Assembly (NCBI RefSeq): GCF_019049255.1 | Contig: NZ_JAGMUJ010000017.1 | Span: forward strand, 1-43,826 | DNA from: Streptomyces sp. AC558_RSS880 | GTDB lineage: Bacteria > Actinomycetota > Actinomycetes > Streptomycetales > Streptomycetaceae | Length of the DNA: 43,826 bases | Reading direction: 5' to 3' | In this document: piece after piece, positions 8,036-15,983 of the stretch | Layout of the letters: the number at the start of each line of letters is the position of its first letter | How positions within the stretch are numbered: the stretch's first letter is position 1 | Notes under the pieces: generated by a model | Database searches by the model: none | The model's input: the letters and a program-made list of their open reading frames with translations, nothing else | What the model was told of the DNA's origin: nothing | Program-made: the position numbers and the translations under genes

Positions 8036-9043
8036 ATGGTGAAGATCACGGATGTGGCCCGGCGCGCCGGGGTCTCCCCCAGCACGGTCTCGTACGCGCT
8101 CAGCGGCAAGCGCCCGATCTCCGACGCGACCCGGCTCCGGGTCCAGGCGGCCGTCCGCGAGCTGGGCTACCGCGCGGACGGCGGGGGCCGGGGCCCGGCC
8201 GCCCTCAGGTCGAAGGTGCTGGCCCTGGCGGCCCCGGTGCGCTCCGGCGTCCATGTGCCGGTGGTGACGCGGTTCGCGGTGTCGGTGGTCACCGCCGCCC
8301 GCGCCCACGACCACGACGTGCTGCTGCTCACCCAGGGCGAGGGCGAGGAGGGCCTCGGGCGCGTCGCGGACACCCGGCTGGCGGACGGGGTGATCGTGAT
8401 GGACGTACAGCTCCAGGACCCCCGGCTGCCGCTGCTGCACTCGGGGGCCTTGCCGTCCGTGCTGATCGGCGTGCCCGCCGAGCCGGACGGGCTGACCTGT
8501 GTCGACCTGGATTTCCGGGCGGCCGGTGAACTGTGCGTGGACCATCTGGCGCGGCTCGGGCACCGGGTGGTGGCGCTGGTCGGCTCGCCGCCGGAGGTGT
8601 ACGTACGGCGGACCGCGTTCGCGCGGCGGCTGGTGGAGGGCTTCACGGCGGCCGCCGACCGGCACCGGCTCACCTCGGCCGTGCATCCGTGCGGGACCGG
8701 CCGGGACGCCGCCCGCGTGATCGCCGAGCGGCTGGTGCGCGAGCTGCCGTCGCTGACGGGGGTGGTCGTGCACAACGAACCGCTCCTCGACCCGCTGATC
8801 GACGCCTTCGAGCAGCTGGGGCTGAGCATCCCCGGCGATCTTTCCCTGACCGCCGTCTGCCCGTCCCCCGTCGCCGCGTCGGCCCGCGTCCCGGTCACCT
8901 CGGTCGCGGTGCCGTCGGCGGAACTGGGCACCCGCGCGGTGCACCTGCTGGTACGGAAGCTGTCCGGGGTCCCCGTACCGGGGGTCACCCTGCTGCCGCC
9001 CCGGCTGACGGAACGGGCGAGCACGGCACCGCGCGGGGCGTGA
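8036..9043 (+). CDS. LacI-family transcriptional regulator
   Basis: 335 residues. The N-terminal LacI helix-turn-helix and hinge (residues 2-60) read VKITDVARRAGVSPSTVSYA with GKRPISDATRLRV and ELGYR. A periplasmic-binding-protein-like effector domain fills the rest, including VDLDFRAAGELCVDHL and HNEPLLDPLIDAFEQLG. Members repress sugar or nucleotide genes and release DNA on ligand binding. A 14-nt perfect palindrome and a second half-palindrome sit just upstream, suggesting autoregulation. No sugar catabolic operon is adjacent: the upstream neighbour is an MFS gene on the same strand, so other targets may lie elsewhere. Confidence 0.9.
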   Translation: MVKITDVARRAGVSPSTVSYALSGKRPISDATRLRVQAAVRELGYRADGGGRGPAALRSKVLALAAPVRSGVHVPVVTRFAVSVVTAARAHDHDVLLLTQGEGEEGLGRVADTRLADGVIVMDVQLQDPRLPLLHSGALPSVLIGVPAEPDGLTCVDLDFRAAGELCVDHLARLGHRVVALVGSPPEVYVRRTAFARRLVEGFTAAADRHRLTSAVHPCGTGRDAARVIAERLVRELPSLTGVVVHNEPLLDPLIDAFEQLGLSIPGDLSLTAVCPSPVAASARVPVTSVAVPSAELGTRAVHLLVRKLSGVPVPGVTLLPPRLTERASTAPRGA

Positions 9044-9103
9044 CGGCCGGTGCCGTCCCGGCCCGGTCGGTTCCGGTTACCGGGCTTTCCCGGGGCCGCA
9101 TGA

Positions 9104-9138
9104 CACAGGCCCCGCCGCTCGGAGCGACGGGGCCTGTG
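9104..9138. terminator. Bidirectional terminator between lacI-like gene and ssrA
   Basis: CACAGGCCCCG (9104-9114) pairs perfectly with CGGGGCCTGTG (9128-9138). The 13-nt loop can itself pair through CGCTC/GAGCG. It lies between the plus-strand regulator end (9043) and the tmRNA 3' end on the minus strand (9155), and can stop both transcripts. Confidence 0.8.
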
Positions 9139-9154
9139 CCCACATGGGGTGGAG

Positions 9155-9554
9155 TGGAGATGGCGGGAATCGAACCCGCGTCCAACGGTGCGGAACCAGG
9201 GCTTCTCCGTGTGCAGTCGGCTGTGCTTTTCTCGGCCCCGGAGATCACGCCGACAAGTCTCCGACGGGCCCAGTCACTGTGTGGTTTCCCTCTTCACCCC
9301 GTGACCGGGTTCAAGGTTTAGTCCCCTAGATGATGCCAGGATCCGGGTCGGGAACACCCCCGGGCTGACACTCCCTTAAGTAGGGGAGCCGCTGCTCGCT
9401 ACCTGAAGATCAGGCAGCGAGGGCAAGCTCGCCCTGGGAGATGGATCGCTTGGAATTGGCGATTATTTTTTCGGCCTGTGGTTTACGAGATCATGGCCGC
9501 TTCCTCGACACGCTTCCCCTGCTTCGACAGCCGCTGTCGAAACCGATCATCCCC
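9155..9554 (-). ncRNA. ssrA: Transfer-messenger RNA (tmRNA)
   Basis: About 400 nt on the minus strand. The 5' end GGGGATGATCGGTTTCGACA pairs in the acceptor stem with CATCTCC at the 3' end (9156-9162), giving the tRNA-like domain with a T-arm GGGTTCGATTCCCGCC. CCA is not encoded after the discriminator at 9155. The mRNA-like part encodes a 16-residue tag ending in ALAA and a TGA stop, followed by pseudoknot-forming GC-rich segments. tmRNA with SmpB frees ribosomes stalled on broken mRNAs and marks the nascent chain for proteolysis. Its partner gene smpB lies immediately upstream on the same strand. Some T-arm-containing ORFs on both strands here are artefacts. The promoter at 9625-9651 looks sigma-R dependent. 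Confidence 0.95.
9410..9460 (-). other. tmRNA-encoded proteolysis tag reading frame
   Basis: Read on the minus strand from a GCC resume codon (9458-9460), the frame gives ANSKRSISQGELALAA and a TGA stop (9410-9412). The C-terminal ALAA is the canonical ClpXP/ClpAP-type degron end. The resume codon is assigned from the conserved position upstream of the tag and by analogy, since the start is not marked by an SD. The upstream A-rich stretch (about 9461-9475) fits the known region that sets the frame. Confidence 0.82.
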
Positions 9555-9624
9555 ATGTTGATTTTTCAACCCCCTGGAGGGGGCACGCACCCGCTGTGAG
9601 GTGCTTGCGCCATCGTACGTGACC

Positions 9625-9651
9625 AACGCCCGACGATGCCACCGTATTCCC
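9625..9651 (-). promoter_or_regulatory. Sigma-R-type promoter of ssrA (GGGAAT-N18-GTT)
   Basis: On the minus strand GGGAAT (9651-9646) and GTT (9627-9625) are separated by exactly 18 nt. This matches the published Streptomyces sigma-R consensus GGGAAT-N18-GTT. Transcription would begin near 9617, leaving about 60 nt of 5' leader to be removed by RNase P before the mature tmRNA end at 9554. Sigma-R governs the thiol-oxidative stress response, and protein-quality-control genes are reported in its regulon. Other promoters for constitutive expression are not excluded. Confidence 0.78.
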
Positions 9652-9709
9652 GGCGGTCAACCCGCCTTCGTACAGGGTTCAACGCCCGCCGGGTCCGGGA
9701 TGTTCCCGC

Positions 9710-10189
9710 TCAGGCCCGCTGCTTCCTGCGGACCGCCGAGATCGCCCGTTCGGTCTCGCGCCGGTCCTGCTTCTCCCGGAGCGTCTGCCGCTTGTCGTAC
9801 TCCTTCTTGCCCTTGGCCAGCGCGATCTCGACCTTCGCCCGGCCGTCCTTGAAGTACAGGGCGAGCGGCACGATGGTGTGGCCCGTCTCCTGGGACTTGG
9901 ACTCCAGCTTGTCGATCTCCTCGCGGTGCAGCAGCAGCTTGCGCTTGCGCCGCGCGCTGTGGTTCGTCCAGGTGCCCTGGCTGTACTCCGGCACGTGCAC
10001 GTTGTGCAGCCACGCCTCGTTGCCGTCCAGCTGGACGAAGCCGTCCACCAGCGACGCCCGGCCCTGGCGCAGGGACTTCACCTCGGTGCCGGTGAGGACC
10101 AGGCCGGCCTCGTAGGTGTCGATGATGAGGTAGTCGTGCCGCGCCTTCTTGTTCTGCGCGATCAGCTTGCGCCCTTTTTCCTTAGCCAT
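9710..10189 (-). CDS. smpB: SsrA-binding protein SmpB
   Basis: 159 residues from ATG 10189; four in-frame residues upstream (MGGT) are possible but unlike family starts. The sequence has the SmpB OB-fold pattern: [17 protein letters not shown] near the N-terminus, [15 protein letters not shown], an IPEY-like VPEYSQG, HHR-like [11 protein letters not shown] and the basic C-terminal tail [19 protein letters not shown] that folds as a helix in the ribosomal mRNA channel. SmpB binds the tRNA-like part of tmRNA and is needed for trans-translation. The gene lies just upstream of ssrA on the same strand and 60 nt downstream of the S41 protease gene, so it may be read partly from that gene. Confidence 0.95.
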   Translation of the reverse strand: MAKEKGRKLIAQNKKARHDYLIIDTYEAGLVLTGTEVKSLRQGRASLVDGFVQLDGNEAWLHNVHVPEYSQGTWTNHSARRKRKLLLHREEIDKLESKSQETGHTIVPLALYFKDGRAKVEIALAKGKKEYDKRQTLREKQDRRETERAISAVRRKQRA

Positions 10190-10249
10190 AGTGCCGCCCA
10201 TTTTCGCACCAGGGAGGGGGTCCGCGGAAAGCCGATTACCGACCGCGGG

Positions 10250-11410
10250 TCAGCGGCCGAGTCCGCTGAGGACCGTCTCGGCGCGCTGGAGCGCCTGTCC
10301 GTCGGCCTCCAGGTCGGGGGCGAGGCCGCGCCCGTCGACGCTCCGGCCGGAGGGGGTGCGGTAGTGGCCGACGGTCAGCTCGGCGACGGAGCCGTCGGGC
10401 AGTTCGGTCGGCATCTGGACCGAGCCCTTGCCGAAGGTGCGGGAGCCCACGACGACCGCCCGTCCGCGGTCCTGCAGGGCGCCGGTGAGGAGCTCGGCCG
10501 CGCTCATCGTCCCGCCGTCGACGAGCGCGACCAGGGGTCTGGTGGTGTCGCCGCCGGGCTCGGCGTGCAGGGCGCGCTGCTCGCCCTCGACGTCGTACGT
10601 GGCGACCAGGCCGCCGTCGAGGAAGGCGGAGGCGGCGGTGACCGCCTCGGCGACCAGTCCCCCGGAGTTGCCCCGGAGGTCGAGGACGATGCCGGCGCCG
10701 GCGGGTGCCTGCCGTACGGCGGTGCGGACCTCGTCGCCGGAGCCCTTGGTGAAGGCGCCGACCGTGATGACGGTCACCCGGGAGGCGAGCTCGCGGACGG
10801 TGACGGTGTCCCGGGACAGCCGGGCGCGGCGCACGGTCTCGTGCCACGCGCGCCTGCCGCGTTCCAGACCGAGCCGGACGGTGGTGCCGGCGGACTCGCC
10901 GGTGGTCTCGCCGCGAAGTAAGGAGACGACCTCCGTGACGGGCCGGCCGTCCACCTTCTCGCCGTCGACGCTGCGCAGCCGGTCGCCCGCGCGGATCCCG
11001 GCGTCGGCGGCGGGCGTGTCGTCGCCCACCCTCGTCACCTCGATCCGGCCCTTCCGCTCGCGGGCCCACAGGCCGACGCCGGTGTACCGGCCGCCCAGGG
11101 CGTCCTCGAACTCCTCGTACTCGTCCGGGGAGTAGACGGCGGCCCAGCGGTCCCCGCTGCGGCTGACGGCGCGCCGGGCGGCCTCCAGGGGGGAGGCGCC
11201 CTCGGCGGCGGCCTCCTCGGCCGCCCGGGCGACATCCGTGCCGTGGCCGACGGGAGCGGCCGAAGCGGCGCCGTCCGCCGTGGCCCCGCCGTCGGTCCCG
11301 GGGAGGTTGCCCGTGGCCGCGCCGGCGACGAGCACGCTCGCGAACACCAAGGTCAGGGCGGCCCCGCGGCGGATGCGGCGGGGCTGACAGAACAGGGCAC
11401 GACCTGACAT
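10250..11410 (-). CDS. S41-family carboxyl-terminal processing peptidase (Ctp-like)
   Basis: 386 residues. An N-terminal membrane signal (about 15-35, GAALTLVFASVLVAGAA) places the rest outside the membrane. A PDZ domain follows at about 108-175 (YTGVGLW, GIRAGDRLRSVDGEKV). The peptidase core carries LDLRGNSGGLV (243-253), the catalytic Ser303 in GGTMSAAE and the catalytic Lys328 in SRTFGKGSVQ. The dyad is intact, so it should be active. Ctp proteases trim C-termini of envelope proteins. A GC hairpin separates it from ftsX upstream, so it probably has its own promoter. Length is normal for short actinobacterial members. Confidence 0.88.
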   Translation of the reverse strand: MSGRALFCQPRRIRRGAALTLVFASVLVAGAATGNLPGTDGGATADGAASAAPVGHGTDVARAAEEAAAEGASPLEAARRAVSRSGDRWAAVYSPDEYEEFEDALGGRYTGVGLWARERKGRIEVTRVGDDTPAADAGIRAGDRLRSVDGEKVDGRPVTEVVSLLRGETTGESAGTTVRLGLERGRRAWHETVRRARLSRDTVTVRELASRVTVITVGAFTKGSGDEVRTAVRQAPAGAGIVLDLRGNSGGLVAEAVTAASAFLDGGLVATYDVEGEQRALHAEPGGDTTRPLVALVDGGTMSAAELLTGALQDRGRAVVVGSRTFGKGSVQMPTELPDGSVAELTVGHYRTPSGRSVDGRGLAPDLEADGQALQRAETVLSGLGR

Positions 11411-11434
11411 GCCGGTGAGTCTAGGACAACGCGA

Positions 11435-11466
11435 AGGGGCGCACGGCAGGTTGGCCGCGCGCCCCT
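11435..11466 (-). terminator. Hairpin terminator downstream of ftsX
   Basis: AGGGGCGC (11435-11442) pairs with GCGCCCCT (11459-11466), with further partial pairing inside. It lies in the 67-nt gap between the ftsX stop (11478) and the S41 protease start (11410), and would limit read-through on the minus strand. Confidence 0.5.
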
Positions 11467-11477
11467 CTTGGCAAGAG

Positions 11478-12395
11478 TCACACCTTGAGATACTTGCGCA
11501 GCGCGAAGAACGCGGCCAACGCGGGCATCAGCAGACTGGTCGCGAGGATCAGCGGAAGCTTCGTCAGGACGGCGTCCCAGCCGATGAAGTTGATCAGATT
11601 CAGCTTCTCCGACAGGGCCAGCCCGTTGTCGATGATGAAGTACCGCCCGACCACCAGGAACCCGCACGCGAGGATGCCGCCGATGAGTCCGGCGACGGCG
11701 GCCTCCATGATGAACGGCGTCTGGATGTAGAAGCCGGAGGCGCCGACCAGCCGCATGATGCCGGTCTCGCGGCGACGGCTGAACGCGGAGACGCGCACCG
11801 TGTTCACGATCAGCATCAGGGCGACCACCAGCATCAGCGCCATCACCGCGCGGGCGGCCCAGTTCATGCCGTTCAGCAGCCCGAAGAGGTTGTCCAGGAT
11901 GCCCTTCTGGTCCTGCACCGACTGCACGCCGTCCCGCCCGTCGAAGGCGGTGGCGATGACCTGGTACTTCTCCGGGTCCTTCAGCTTGATGCGGTACGAC
12001 TCCTGCATCTGGTCCGGCGTCAGGGAGCTGGCCAGCGGGGAGTCGCCGAACTGCTCCTTGTAGTGCTTGTACGCCTCGTCCTGCGACTCGTACGTCACCG
12101 AGTCGACGACCGTCATCTTCTCCAGGTCGGTCTTGATCTGGCCCTTCTGGTCGTCGGTCACCGCGCCCTTGGCGCAGTTGGGGTCGGACTCGGCGTCACT
12201 CTTGTTGCACAGGAAGATGGAGACGTTGACCTTGTCGTACCAGTAGCCCTTCATGGTGTTCACCTGGTCGCTCATCAGGAGCGACCCGCCGAACAGGGCG
12301 AGCGACAGGGCGACGGAGACGACGACGGCGAAGGTCATCGTCAGGTTGCGGCGGAGACCCACACCGATCTCCGACAGGACGAACTGGGCGCGCAT
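11478..12395 (-). CDS. ftsX: Cell-division ABC permease FtsX
   Basis: 305 residues. A cytosolic N-terminus (MRAQFVLSEIGVGLRRNL) leads to the first membrane helix (about 20-40), an extracellular domain of about 130 residues with Asp/Lys-rich sequence and Cys residues (LCNKSDAESDPNCAKG), then three C-terminal membrane helices flanking SRRRETGIMRLVGASGFYI, the typical FtsX signature. With FtsE it forms a division complex that couples to peptidoglycan hydrolases rather than acting as a bulk transporter. It lies 29 nt downstream of ftsE on the same strand. Confidence 0.94.
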   Translation of the reverse strand: MRAQFVLSEIGVGLRRNLTMTFAVVVSVALSLALFGGSLLMSDQVNTMKGYWYDKVNVSIFLCNKSDAESDPNCAKGAVTDDQKGQIKTDLEKMTVVDSVTYESQDEAYKHYKEQFGDSPLASSLTPDQMQESYRIKLKDPEKYQVIATAFDGRDGVQSVQDQKGILDNLFGLLNGMNWAARAVMALMLVVALMLIVNTVRVSAFSRRRETGIMRLVGASGFYIQTPFIMEAAVAGLIGGILACGFLVVGRYFIIDNGLALSEKLNLINFIGWDAVLTKLPLILATSLLMPALAAFFALRKYLKV

Positions 12396-12424
12396 GGCGT
12401 CTGATCAAGCCTTTCCGTGGAGCG

Positions 12425-13114
12425 TCAGTGCTGGTAGCCGTAGACGCCGCGTGCCTGGTCGCGGACGAGACGGCCCTTCTCCAGCTCGATGACGCGCTTG
12501 CGCATCTGGTCCACGATGTTCTGGTCGTGCGTCGCCATCACCACGGTGGTGCCCGTCCGGTTGATCCGGTCGAGCAGCTTCATGATGCCGACGGAGGTCT
12601 GTGGGTCGAGGTTGCCGGTGGGCTCGTCGCAGATGAGCAGCTTGGGCCGGTTGACGAAGGCCCGCGCGATGGCGACGCGCTGCTGCTCACCGCCGGAGAG
12701 CTCGCCGGGCATCCGCTCCTCCTTGCCGCCGAGCCCGACGAGGTCGAGCACCTGCGGCACGGACTTGCGGATCTCACCGCGCGACTTGCCGATGACCTCC
12801 TGCGCGAAGGCGACGTTCTCGGCGACCGTCTTGTTCGGCAGCAGGCGGAAGTCCTGGAACACGGTCCCCAGCTGGCGCCGGATCTGCGGCACCTTCCAGT
12901 TGGAGACGCGGGCGAGGTCCTTGCCCAGAACGTGCACCTGTCCGTGGCTGGCCCGCTCCTCGCGGAGGATCAGCCGCAGGAAGGTGGACTTTCCGGAGCC
13001 GGAGGACCCCACGAGGAACACGAACTCGCCCTTCTCCACTTCCAGGGTGACGTCCCTGAGTGCGGGGCGGTTCTGCTTGGGGTAGGCCTTGGACACGTTG
13101 TCGAATCGGATCAC
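12425..13114 (-). CDS. ftsE: Cell-division ATP-binding protein FtsE
   Basis: 229 residues from GTG 13114, giving the family start [15 protein letters not shown] longer in-frame start at 13237 would add 41 residues with no family resemblance. Walker [10 protein letters not shown] (36-44), the Q-loop VFQDFRLLP, signature [14 protein letters not shown], Walker [13 protein letters not shown] and the switch His in MATHD are all present, so it is an active ATPase. It pairs with FtsX encoded 29 nt downstream to power septal or hyphal cell-wall remodelling. Confidence 0.95.
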   Translation of the reverse strand: MIRFDNVSKAYPKQNRPALRDVTLEVEKGEFVFLVGSSGSGKSTFLRLILREERASHGQVHVLGKDLARVSNWKVPQIRRQLGTVFQDFRLLPNKTVAENVAFAQEVIGKSRGEIRKSVPQVLDLVGLGGKEERMPGELSGGEQQRVAIARAFVNRPKLLICDEPTGNLDPQTSVGIMKLLDRINRTGTTVVMATHDQNIVDQMRKRVIELEKGRLVRDQARGVYGYQH

Positions 13115-13423
13115 GAGTGCACCACGGTTAGCCGGGGGTAGATGAGCGTGACCATACGCGAACCGGGGAAGCGAGCGCAGGCACCGGTAGGGGTTGCGTA
13201 AGACTTGCGCCCTTTTGTTCCGGTGCCGGGTGGGCACAACACCTCAGGAGCGCGAGGAACTGCGCGATCCGCCCCCACGGCGCCACAGCCGCGAAGCTCT
13301 CCGGAACCATCCCTCTGGGAGCGACCCGGCGCGGCTTCCGCAGGAACCTGGCACAGTGGAAGGGGAACGTTCGCGAGAGGGTGGGCGTTGTTCATCTGGA
13401 ACCGGTGCGAGGAGGGCGAGCGC
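13115..13423. other. 309-nt divergent intergenic region, ftsE / zinc-ribbon gene
   Basis: It holds the promoters of ftsE (minus) and the small zinc-ribbon gene (plus). A sigma-R-like element is annotated separately at 13363-13389. Several frames are open across it because of high GC, but none has a recognisable product or good ribosome-binding site except the gene starting at 13424. Confidence 0.6.
13363..13389 (+). promoter_or_regulatory. Sigma-R-like promoter (GGGAAC-N18-GTT)
   Basis: GGGAAC (13363-13368) is followed after exactly 18 nt by GTT (13387-13389), one base away from the GGGAAT-N18-GTT consensus. Predicted transcription start is near 13396, leaving a short leader with the GGAGGG ribosome-binding site (13411-13416) before ATG 13424. 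Chance occurrence in a 44-kb window is not negligible, so this is moderate evidence. Confidence 0.45.
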
Positions 13424-13615
13424 ATGACGTACGACCGGCTGGTGTGCGCGAACTGCGCCGCGCCCGTGAGCGAGGGCCGGTGCCCGGTGTGCCGCGCGAA
13501 CCGCGAGCGGCTGCAGCAGGAGAACTTCTTCGCGGGGCTGAACCCCATGACGCTGATCGCGCTGCTGGCGGTGCTGGTCGCGGCGGTGGCGCTGCTCGCC
13601 CACCAGACCGTCTGA
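13424..13615 (+). CDS. Small zinc-ribbon membrane protein
   Basis: 63 residues from ATG 13424, preceded by GGAGGG at 13411-13416. Two Cys pairs, CANC (residues 8-11) and CPVC (21-24), form a likely zinc ribbon. After a short basic/polar linker (RANRERLQQENFFAG) comes one hydrophobic helix (MTLIALLAVLVAAVALLAH) at the C-terminus, placing the ribbon in the cytosol. I do not know a function. It is divergent from ftsE and may be preceded by a thiol-stress promoter, which would suit a Cys-rich protein. A bidirectional hairpin follows the stop. Confidence 0.8.
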   Translation: MTYDRLVCANCAAPVSEGRCPVCRANRERLQQENFFAGLNPMTLIALLAVLVAAVALLAHQTV

Positions 13616-13638
13616 CGTCGTACGGGACAGGACGAAGC

Positions 13639-13674
13639 GAAGGGCCCGGAGCGCGGTCGCGCTCCGGGCCCTTC
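13639..13674. terminator. Bidirectional perfect hairpin terminator
   Basis: A 17-nt arm at 13639-13655 is the exact reverse complement of 13658-13674. It lies between the convergent zinc-ribbon gene (stop 13615) and LAETG surface protein gene (stop 13716), so it can act on both. Confidence 0.88.
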
Positions 13675-13715
13675 GTCTTACGTCATGCGTACGGTGCGTA
13701 CGCGCGCGGCCACCG

Positions 13716-14444
13716 TCAGGCGGCGGCGCCGCGGCCGGACATCATGCGCGGCAGCACCCGGAAGCCGATACCGCCGGCGATCATCGTGGCGGCACCGATC
13801 AGCAGGAAGGTGGTCTCGGCGGCACCGGTCTCGGCGAGCTCCTTGCCGTCGCCCTGGGCCGAGGTGGCCGGGACGTCGTCGCCGGTGTCGGTGAGGGCCG
13901 AGGAGCCCTCGTCCTGGGGAGAGGCGTCGTTGCCGCCGTCCGGGGTGGTGCCGGTGTTGTCGTCGTCACCGTCGTCACCCGGGGCGGGCTCTACGGGGTC
14001 CTCGCCACCGGGCTCTTCCCCGCCCGGCTCCTCGCCACCGGGGTTCTCACCGCCGGGGTTCTCGCCACCGGGGTTCTCACCGCCGGGGTTCTCACCGCCA
14101 GGGTTCTCGCCACCGGGGTTCTCACCGCCAGGGTTCTCGCCACCGGGGTTCTCACCGCCAGGGTTCTCGCCACCGGGGTTCTCACCGCCAGGGTTCTCAC
14201 CGCCAGGGTTCTCGCCACCGGGGTTCTCACCCCCCGGGTTCTCACCGCCAGGGTTCTCGCCACCCTCCCCTTCGCAGTCCGGATTGACCACGATGTCACA
14301 GCCCGGGTCCGGCTCGTCGCCAGCGGTGATGCCGATGTTGAACTCGAGCGCCGAAGCGGCACCCGCCGCCGTCAACGACGCACCCGCGGCGATCACGGCG
14401 CCGGCTGCGATGCGTGCGACGCGGATCCGCGTCTTCTTCGTCAT
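13716..14444 (-). CDS. LAETG sortase-anchored surface protein with GGENP repeats
   Basis: 242 residues. A signal peptide (MTKKTRIRVARIAAGAVIAAG, cleavage probably after AASA near residue 32) is followed by a short acidic segment with a Cys pair (PGCDIVVNPDC), 15 tandem GGENP pentapeptides and three degenerate GGEEP/GGEDP units. An acidic Ser/Thr linker, the sortase motif LAETG, a hydrophobic helix (TTFLLIGAATMIAGGIGF) and an Arg-containing tail complete it. LAXTG is the motif used by actinobacterial class E sortases, so the protein should be linked to peptidoglycan. The repeat is a flexible, acidic stalk; no binding or catalytic domain is seen. No sortase gene lies in the window. Confidence 0.83.
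   Translation of the reverse strand: MTKKTRIRVARIAAGAVIAAGASLTAAGAASALEFNIGITAGDEPDPGCDIVVNPDCEGEGGENPGGENPGGENPGGENPGGENPGGENPGGENPGGENPGGENPGGENPGGENPGGENPGGENPGGENPGGENPGGEEPGGEEPGGEDPVEPAPGDDGDDDNTGTTPDGGNDASPQDEGSSALTDTGDDVPATSAQGDGKELAETGAAETTFLLIGAATMIAGGIGFRVLPRMMSGRGAAA
13995..14264 (-). repeat. 15-nt tandem repeat array encoding GGENP units
   Basis: Eighteen 15-nt units: fifteen copies encoding GGENP (14040-14264) and three diverged copies encoding GGEEP/GGEDP (13995-14039). The DNA differs mainly at third codon positions (GCC/GCA, CCG/CCA), which shows both recent duplication and selection on the peptide. The number of copies is likely to vary between strains. Confidence 0.9.
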
Positions 14445-14751
14445 GTGTGTGCTACCCCCAGTAGCTGATCGTCAATGAGGCCGCGCTCGGGGCGGTGATC
14501 AACGGGGGTGACTCTGATGAAACGCCCCCCGGTTCACATGCGCCCCAGAGATACGCATGCCACGCTTCACCTTTCCCATTTTCCAAAAGAACGTCAAGGC
14601 CGTTGCGTACGCGATGTCCGCCTACGCACGCTTTGCGCGAAAACGAAACTGTGAGTGTGACGTAAATCCCGGATGTCACCGGACGAAAAAGGCAACTGCC
14701 GTCCAAGTGACGGCAGTTGCCTTGTCGACAAATCGGCGTTCGCGCGGGAGG
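14445..14751. other. 307-nt region between surface protein gene and prfB
   Basis: It contains the upstream region of the LAETG gene on the minus strand and the prfB terminator (14689-14723). It is noticeably less GC-rich than its surroundings, with A-rich stretches around 14577-14650. No gene-like frame with a ribosome-binding site is seen. Confidence 0.55.
14689..14723 (-). terminator. Intrinsic terminator of prfB with T tract
   Basis: AAGGCAACTGCCGTC (14689-14703) is the exact reverse complement of 14709-14723 around a 5-nt loop. On the minus strand the stem is followed by a run of five T residues. It lies 29 nt beyond the prfB stop and is a classical intrinsic terminator. Confidence 0.92.
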
Positions 14752-15858
14752 TTACTTCTCCTGCTGCTTGCGCCAGCGAATTCCGGCCTCCAGGAAACCG
14801 TCGATCTCGCCGTTGAACACGGACTCGGGGTTGCCGACTTCGTGCTCCGTGCGCAGGTCCTTGACCATCTGGTACGGGTGCAGCACGTACGAACGCATCT
14901 GGTTGCCCCAGGAGTTGCCGCCGTCGCCCTTGAGGGCGTCCATCTTGGCCTGCTCCTCCTGGCGGCGCCGCTCCAGGAGCTTGGCCTGGAGGACGTTCAT
15001 CGCGGTGGCCTTGTTCTGGATCTGGGAGCGCTCGTTCTGGCAGGAGACCACGATGCCGGTGGGGAGGTGGGTGAGCCGCACCGCGGAGTCGGTGGTGTTC
15101 ACGCCCTGGCCGCCGGGGCCGGACGACCGGTACACGTCCACCCGCAGCTCGGACTCGTCGATCTCGATGTGGTCGGTCTGCTCGACCACGGGGAGGATCT
15201 CGACGCCCGCGAAGGAGGTCTGGCGGCGGCCCTGGTTGTCGAAGGGCGAGATGCGCACCAGGCGGTGGGTGCCCTGCTCGACGGAGAGGGTGCCGTAGGC
15301 GTAGGGCGCCTGGACGGAGAAGGTGGTCGACTTGATGCCGGCCTCCTCCGCGTACGACGTCTCGATCAGCTCCGTCTTGTAGCCCTTCTGCTCCGCCCAG
15401 CGCAGGTACATCCGCTGCAGCTTCTCGGCGAAGTCGGCGGCGTCGACGCCGCCGGCCTCGGCACGGATGTTGACGAGCGCCTCACGGGAGTCGTACTCGC
15501 CGCTGAGCAGCGTCCGGACCTCCATCTCGTCCAGCGCCTTCCGGACCGCGGCGAGCTCGGACTCGGCCTCCGCGCGGGTGTCCGGGTCGTCCTCCTCCTC
15601 GGCCATCTCGAAGAGCACGGAGAGATCGTCGATCCGGCCCCGGAGCGCCTCGGTCTTCCGCACCTCGGCCTGGAGGTGGGAGAGCTTGCTGGTGATCTTC
15701 TGCGCCTCGTCCGGGTTGTCCCACAGGGACGGCGCGGCCGCCTGCTCCTCGAGCACGGCGATGTCTGCCCTCAGCTTGTCGAGGTCCAGAACGGCCTCGA
15801 TCGACTCCATGGTCGAGGAGAGGGACTTGAGCTCTTCGGATACATCGACGACTGCCAC
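14752..15858 (-). CDS. prfB: Peptide chain release factor 2
   Basis: 368 residues, full family length. The N-terminal helical domain is followed by the RF2 codon-recognition tripeptide SPF (in [12 protein letters not shown]) and the peptidyl-tRNA hydrolysis motif GGQ in [18 protein letters not shown], near residue 248. RF2 releases peptides at UGA and UAA. UGA is the dominant stop in this window, so it is probably the main release factor. The gene is one continuous frame with no programmed +1 frameshift near the start, unlike many other bacteria. Its intrinsic terminator is just downstream. Confidence 0.96.
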   Translation of the reverse strand: MAVVDVSEELKSLSSTMESIEAVLDLDKLRADIAVLEEQAAAPSLWDNPDEAQKITSKLSHLQAEVRKTEALRGRIDDLSVLFEMAEEEDDPDTRAEAESELAAVRKALDEMEVRTLLSGEYDSREALVNIRAEAGGVDAADFAEKLQRMYLRWAEQKGYKTELIETSYAEEAGIKSTTFSVQAPYAYGTLSVEQGTHRLVRISPFDNQGRRQTSFAGVEILPVVEQTDHIEIDESELRVDVYRSSGPGGQGVNTTDSAVRLTHLPTGIVVSCQNERSQIQNKATAMNVLQAKLLERRRQEEQAKMDALKGDGGNSWGNQMRSYVLHPYQMVKDLRTEHEVGNPESVFNGEIDGFLEAGIRWRKQQEK

Positions 15859-15983
15859 GCCCTCCAGCGTAACGGCTCCGCCGACCGGCCCACGCAGTGC
15901 GGCGGGGCCGGGGCGGCTCGCCGCAGTCAGAAGTGTGCTCGCTTGCCGGCGCTGGGGGGTGGGTTCGCTTGCCGGCGCTCACA

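Noticed and set aside
8985..9248. Minus-strand ORF containing a SRAPLDAGSIPA-like peptide
   Set aside because: It overlaps the tmRNA 3' domain; this peptide is a translation of a T-arm and is a well-known annotation artefact.
13115..13237. Longer FtsE start
   Set aside because: The 41 extra residues have no family resemblance; GTG 13114 gives the usual 229-residue protein.
14040..14264. Regular 15-nt repeats as a possible CRISPR array
   Set aside because: There are no spacers; the units are head-to-tail and encode GGENP within a signal-peptide/LAETG protein.
15780..15858. Programmed +1 frameshift in prfB
   Set aside because: The gene is one uninterrupted frame with full family length and no internal stop near the start.
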